This document shows, piece by piece, positions 63,046 to 64,000 of a stretch of DNA of 64,000 nucleotides. The notes beneath the pieces are model-generated. The model ran no database searches. It worked only from the letters and a program-made list of their open reading frames with translations, and had not been told where the DNA came from. The stretch is from Heliobacterium mobile (lineage in GTDB: Bacteria > Bacillota > Desulfitobacteriia > Heliobacteriales > Heliobacteriaceae). The translations under genes and the position numbers were made by a program. The DNA lies in the NCBI RefSeq assembly GCF_009720735.1, contig NZ_WNKU01000005.1, positions 122,228-186,227 of the forward strand, in the 5' to 3' direction. Every line of letters starts with the position of its first letter. Position 1 is the stretch's first letter.

Positions 63046-63252
63046 GTTGTTTTTTTTGATGCCGTTATTGGCCCAACGTCGGCATAACTGCTGAAAAACC
63101 CACAGGAAAATCACCTATAAAACCCCATATCCTACATAATGCCGCTGTAATGGCCCACGTTCGATTGGCCCCCAATGGTATGGTTGGTCGCGTTGGAGAG
63201 CGTAGGGGGGAAGGTGGAGGGGTGGTTTTATTGGGTAGAGGAAATTATTAGG
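63046..63252. repeat. Degenerate long repeat, unit 2
   Basis: This is the second copy of the unit at 62701-62925, about 345 bp downstream in the same orientation. It diverges by substitutions and small indels, so the duplication is old. It encodes no open frame of note. Confidence 0.65.
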
Positions 63253-63288
63253 GAAAAATAGGTCTACGGTCCTTTGCCCTTCAATATC

Positions 63289-63319
63289 AAGGCATGATAA
63301 TCTAAAAATGCCTTCTTTT
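63289..63319 (+). terminator. Terminator-like hairpin 1 in the repeat region
   Basis: AAGGCAT pairs with ATGCCTT across a 12-nt loop, followed by CTTTTC. No plus-strand gene lies upstream. Confidence 0.5.
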
Positions 63320-63335
63320 CAAATATCCATCTGCC

Positions 63336-63366
63336 TACCGGGATGTCTAGCTCCCGGTATTTTTTT
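63336..63366 (+). terminator. Terminator-like hairpin 2 in the repeat region
   Basis: A perfect 8-bp stem TACCGGGA / TCCCGGTA followed by seven T. It is a strong rho-independent terminator with no annotated plus-strand gene upstream, which suggests a transcript across the repeats. Confidence 0.75.
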
Positions 63367-63407
63367 GTCGTTTATCAGGTGACTACGTCTATCTAAAACG
63401 TATTTTG

Positions 63408-63435
63408 TTGGCAAGAAGGAAAATCCTGGCATAAT
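63408..63435 (+). promoter_or_regulatory. Putative sigma-A promoter
   Basis: TTGGCA (63408-63413), 16 bp, CATAAT (63430-63435), 42 bp before the next start codon. Confidence 0.45.
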
Positions 63436-63477
63436 GTCGAAGGATAATTGAAAAGATTGAAAATAATGGAGGAAGTC

Positions 63478-63936
63478 ATGAGGCAAATAACGATGACCAG
63501 GTTATTACGTTTAAGGGACGTAGAAGTATTTCTATTAAAGGACGGTTATTGCGGAGACTTGATTAGTTTCATGGTCTTGGTCGATTATCGCCGACCTAGT
63601 TCATTAGAAGATTATCCGTACCTTAAAGGGATAGAAGATGAATCTAATTTTAGCAGGGCCAATTACATAAAGGTGATCTTTATATCGGACAAACTACTTT
63701 CGAATGATTCACAGGATGAAATAATTACATTGGCTGGAGGTTTACTAGAGAATAAAGATAACTGCCATTGGAACTGTGATTTTCAAGTACTCAGCTCAAC
63801 AGAAATAGAACAGTTATTAGAGTCCAGGAAATACTTTTTGAAGTTTTTCGAAAGATTACTGGAGAGTAATGGATTGGACATTAAGTTAAGTATTGAAGAT
63901 GATAAGTTTATCTTTTTATCACACCCCCTGTGTTAG
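63478..63936 (+). CDS. AT-rich hypothetical protein
   Basis: A 152-residue protein I do not recognise. ATG at 63478 is chosen, five bases after GGAGG; TTG at 63448 and ATG at 63466 are in frame but precede or overlap that site. It is acidic and Leu/Glu/Asp-rich (RLLRLRDVEVFLLKDGYCGDLISFM, ITLAGGLLENKDNCHWNCDFQVLSSTEIEQLLES) with no membrane segment. Its composition matches the AlbA_2-STAND gene more than the rest of the window, so it is probably part of the same acquired region. Confidence 0.65.
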   Translation: MRQITMTRLLRLRDVEVFLLKDGYCGDLISFMVLVDYRRPSSLEDYPYLKGIEDESNFSRANYIKVIFISDKLLSNDSQDEIITLAGGLLENKDNCHWNCDFQVLSSTEIEQLLESRKYFLKFFERLLESNGLDIKLSIEDDKFIFLSHPLC

Positions 63937-63952
63937 GCTAGTTGACGCAGGA

Positions 63953-63990
63953 CCTAAAGGATTATAATTATAAAAAGCCTTTAGGGAGGA
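63953..63990 (+). promoter_or_regulatory. Hairpin overlapping a ribosome site
   Basis: CCTAAAGG (63953-63960) pairs with CCTTTAGG (63978-63985). The right arm runs into GGGAGGA (63984-63990), the ribosome site of the gene starting at 63998, so the stem would partly mask it. Confidence 0.5.
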
Positions 63991-63997
63991 CGTACAC

Positions 63998-64000
63998 ATG
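63998..64000 (+). CDS. Start codon of a gene that continues beyond the window
   Basis: The final ATG is seven bases after AGGGAGGA. Only the start codon is inside the window, so nothing can be said about the product. Confidence 0.6.

Noticed and set aside
59931..63252. CRISPR array
   Set aside because: The repeats are few, long, degenerate and unevenly spaced, and no cas genes are present.

Overview
The window reads as a chromosomal segment of an anaerobic, endospore-forming Gram-positive bacterium of the Clostridia. The evidence is a GerA-type germinant receptor subunit, a GerM-domain lipoprotein, strong GGAGG ribosome sites with many GTG/TTG starts, a class I two-subunit fumarase, indolepyruvate:ferredoxin oxidoreductase, an HgdB/HgdC-like pair and a carbon monoxide dehydrogenase. 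Base composition is near 50% G+C for most of the window. A heliobacterial or Peptococcaceae-like host is my guess, made without any database search. The last ~6 kb is visibly more AT-rich and accessory.

Layout. 1-8.6 kb: cell-wall and spore genes (GerM-like lipoprotein, N-acetylmuramoyl-L-alanine amidase), murI, a 2-hydroxyacyl-CoA dehydratase-like protein with its ATPase activator, fumarase alpha and beta, rph and rdgB, with a palindromic repeat between the last two. 8.6-18.4 kb: a small unknown protein, three tRNA genes (Arg, Gln, Leu), then a proteostasis block tig-clpP-clpX-lonB-lon-engB. 18.5-21.3 kb: a nitrate/sulfonate/taurine-type ABC importer. 21.4-25.4 kb, minus strand: iorA-iorB-paaK, for ferredoxin-linked oxidation of aryl pyruvates and handling of the aryl-acetyl-CoA. 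25.6-30.9 kb: an RND efflux pump and asparagine synthase. 31-34.7 kb: an unknown protein and a cobalt ECF importer, cbiM-cbiN-(cbiQ-cbiO fusion). 34.8-41 kb: a complete branched-chain amino acid type importer with two binding-protein paralogues, driven by a near-consensus promoter. 41-50 kb: a chemoreceptor, a FlgJ-like rod-binding protein, a third Lon-type protease, a membrane glycosyltransferase, three small or unknown minus-strand genes and a cytosolic glycosyltransferase. 50-53.5 kb: an unusual cooS and a Gly/Ser/Thr repeat protein. 53.6-55.7 kb: queC, a DUF4130-type protein, a small protein and a thiamine-binding-like protein in one operon. 55.8-58.4 kb: an orphan GerA-type subunit, a 47-residue protein and a lipoprotein. 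58.5-64 kb: a methyltransferase remnant, a single-SLH protein, an AlbA_2/STAND/TPR protein flanked by degenerate repeats, and an unknown AT-rich gene.

Most promising for new biology: (1) the 802-residue AlbA_2-STAND-TPR protein at 60130-62538, a domain order typical of nucleotide-sensing anti-phage or regulatory ATPases, in a repeat-rich atypical region; (2) a dnaX-type slippery heptamer in the correct frame at the 3' end of clpX, which would give a 42-residue C-terminal extension; (3) a divergent CO dehydrogenase with a CX2C D-cluster motif and a long N-terminal extension; (4) a palindromic ~185 bp element with a ~92% identical half copy 33 kb away; (5) several TTG-started small proteins with near-identical ribosome sites. 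Everything here comes from reading the sequence and from memory of protein families; no searches were run.
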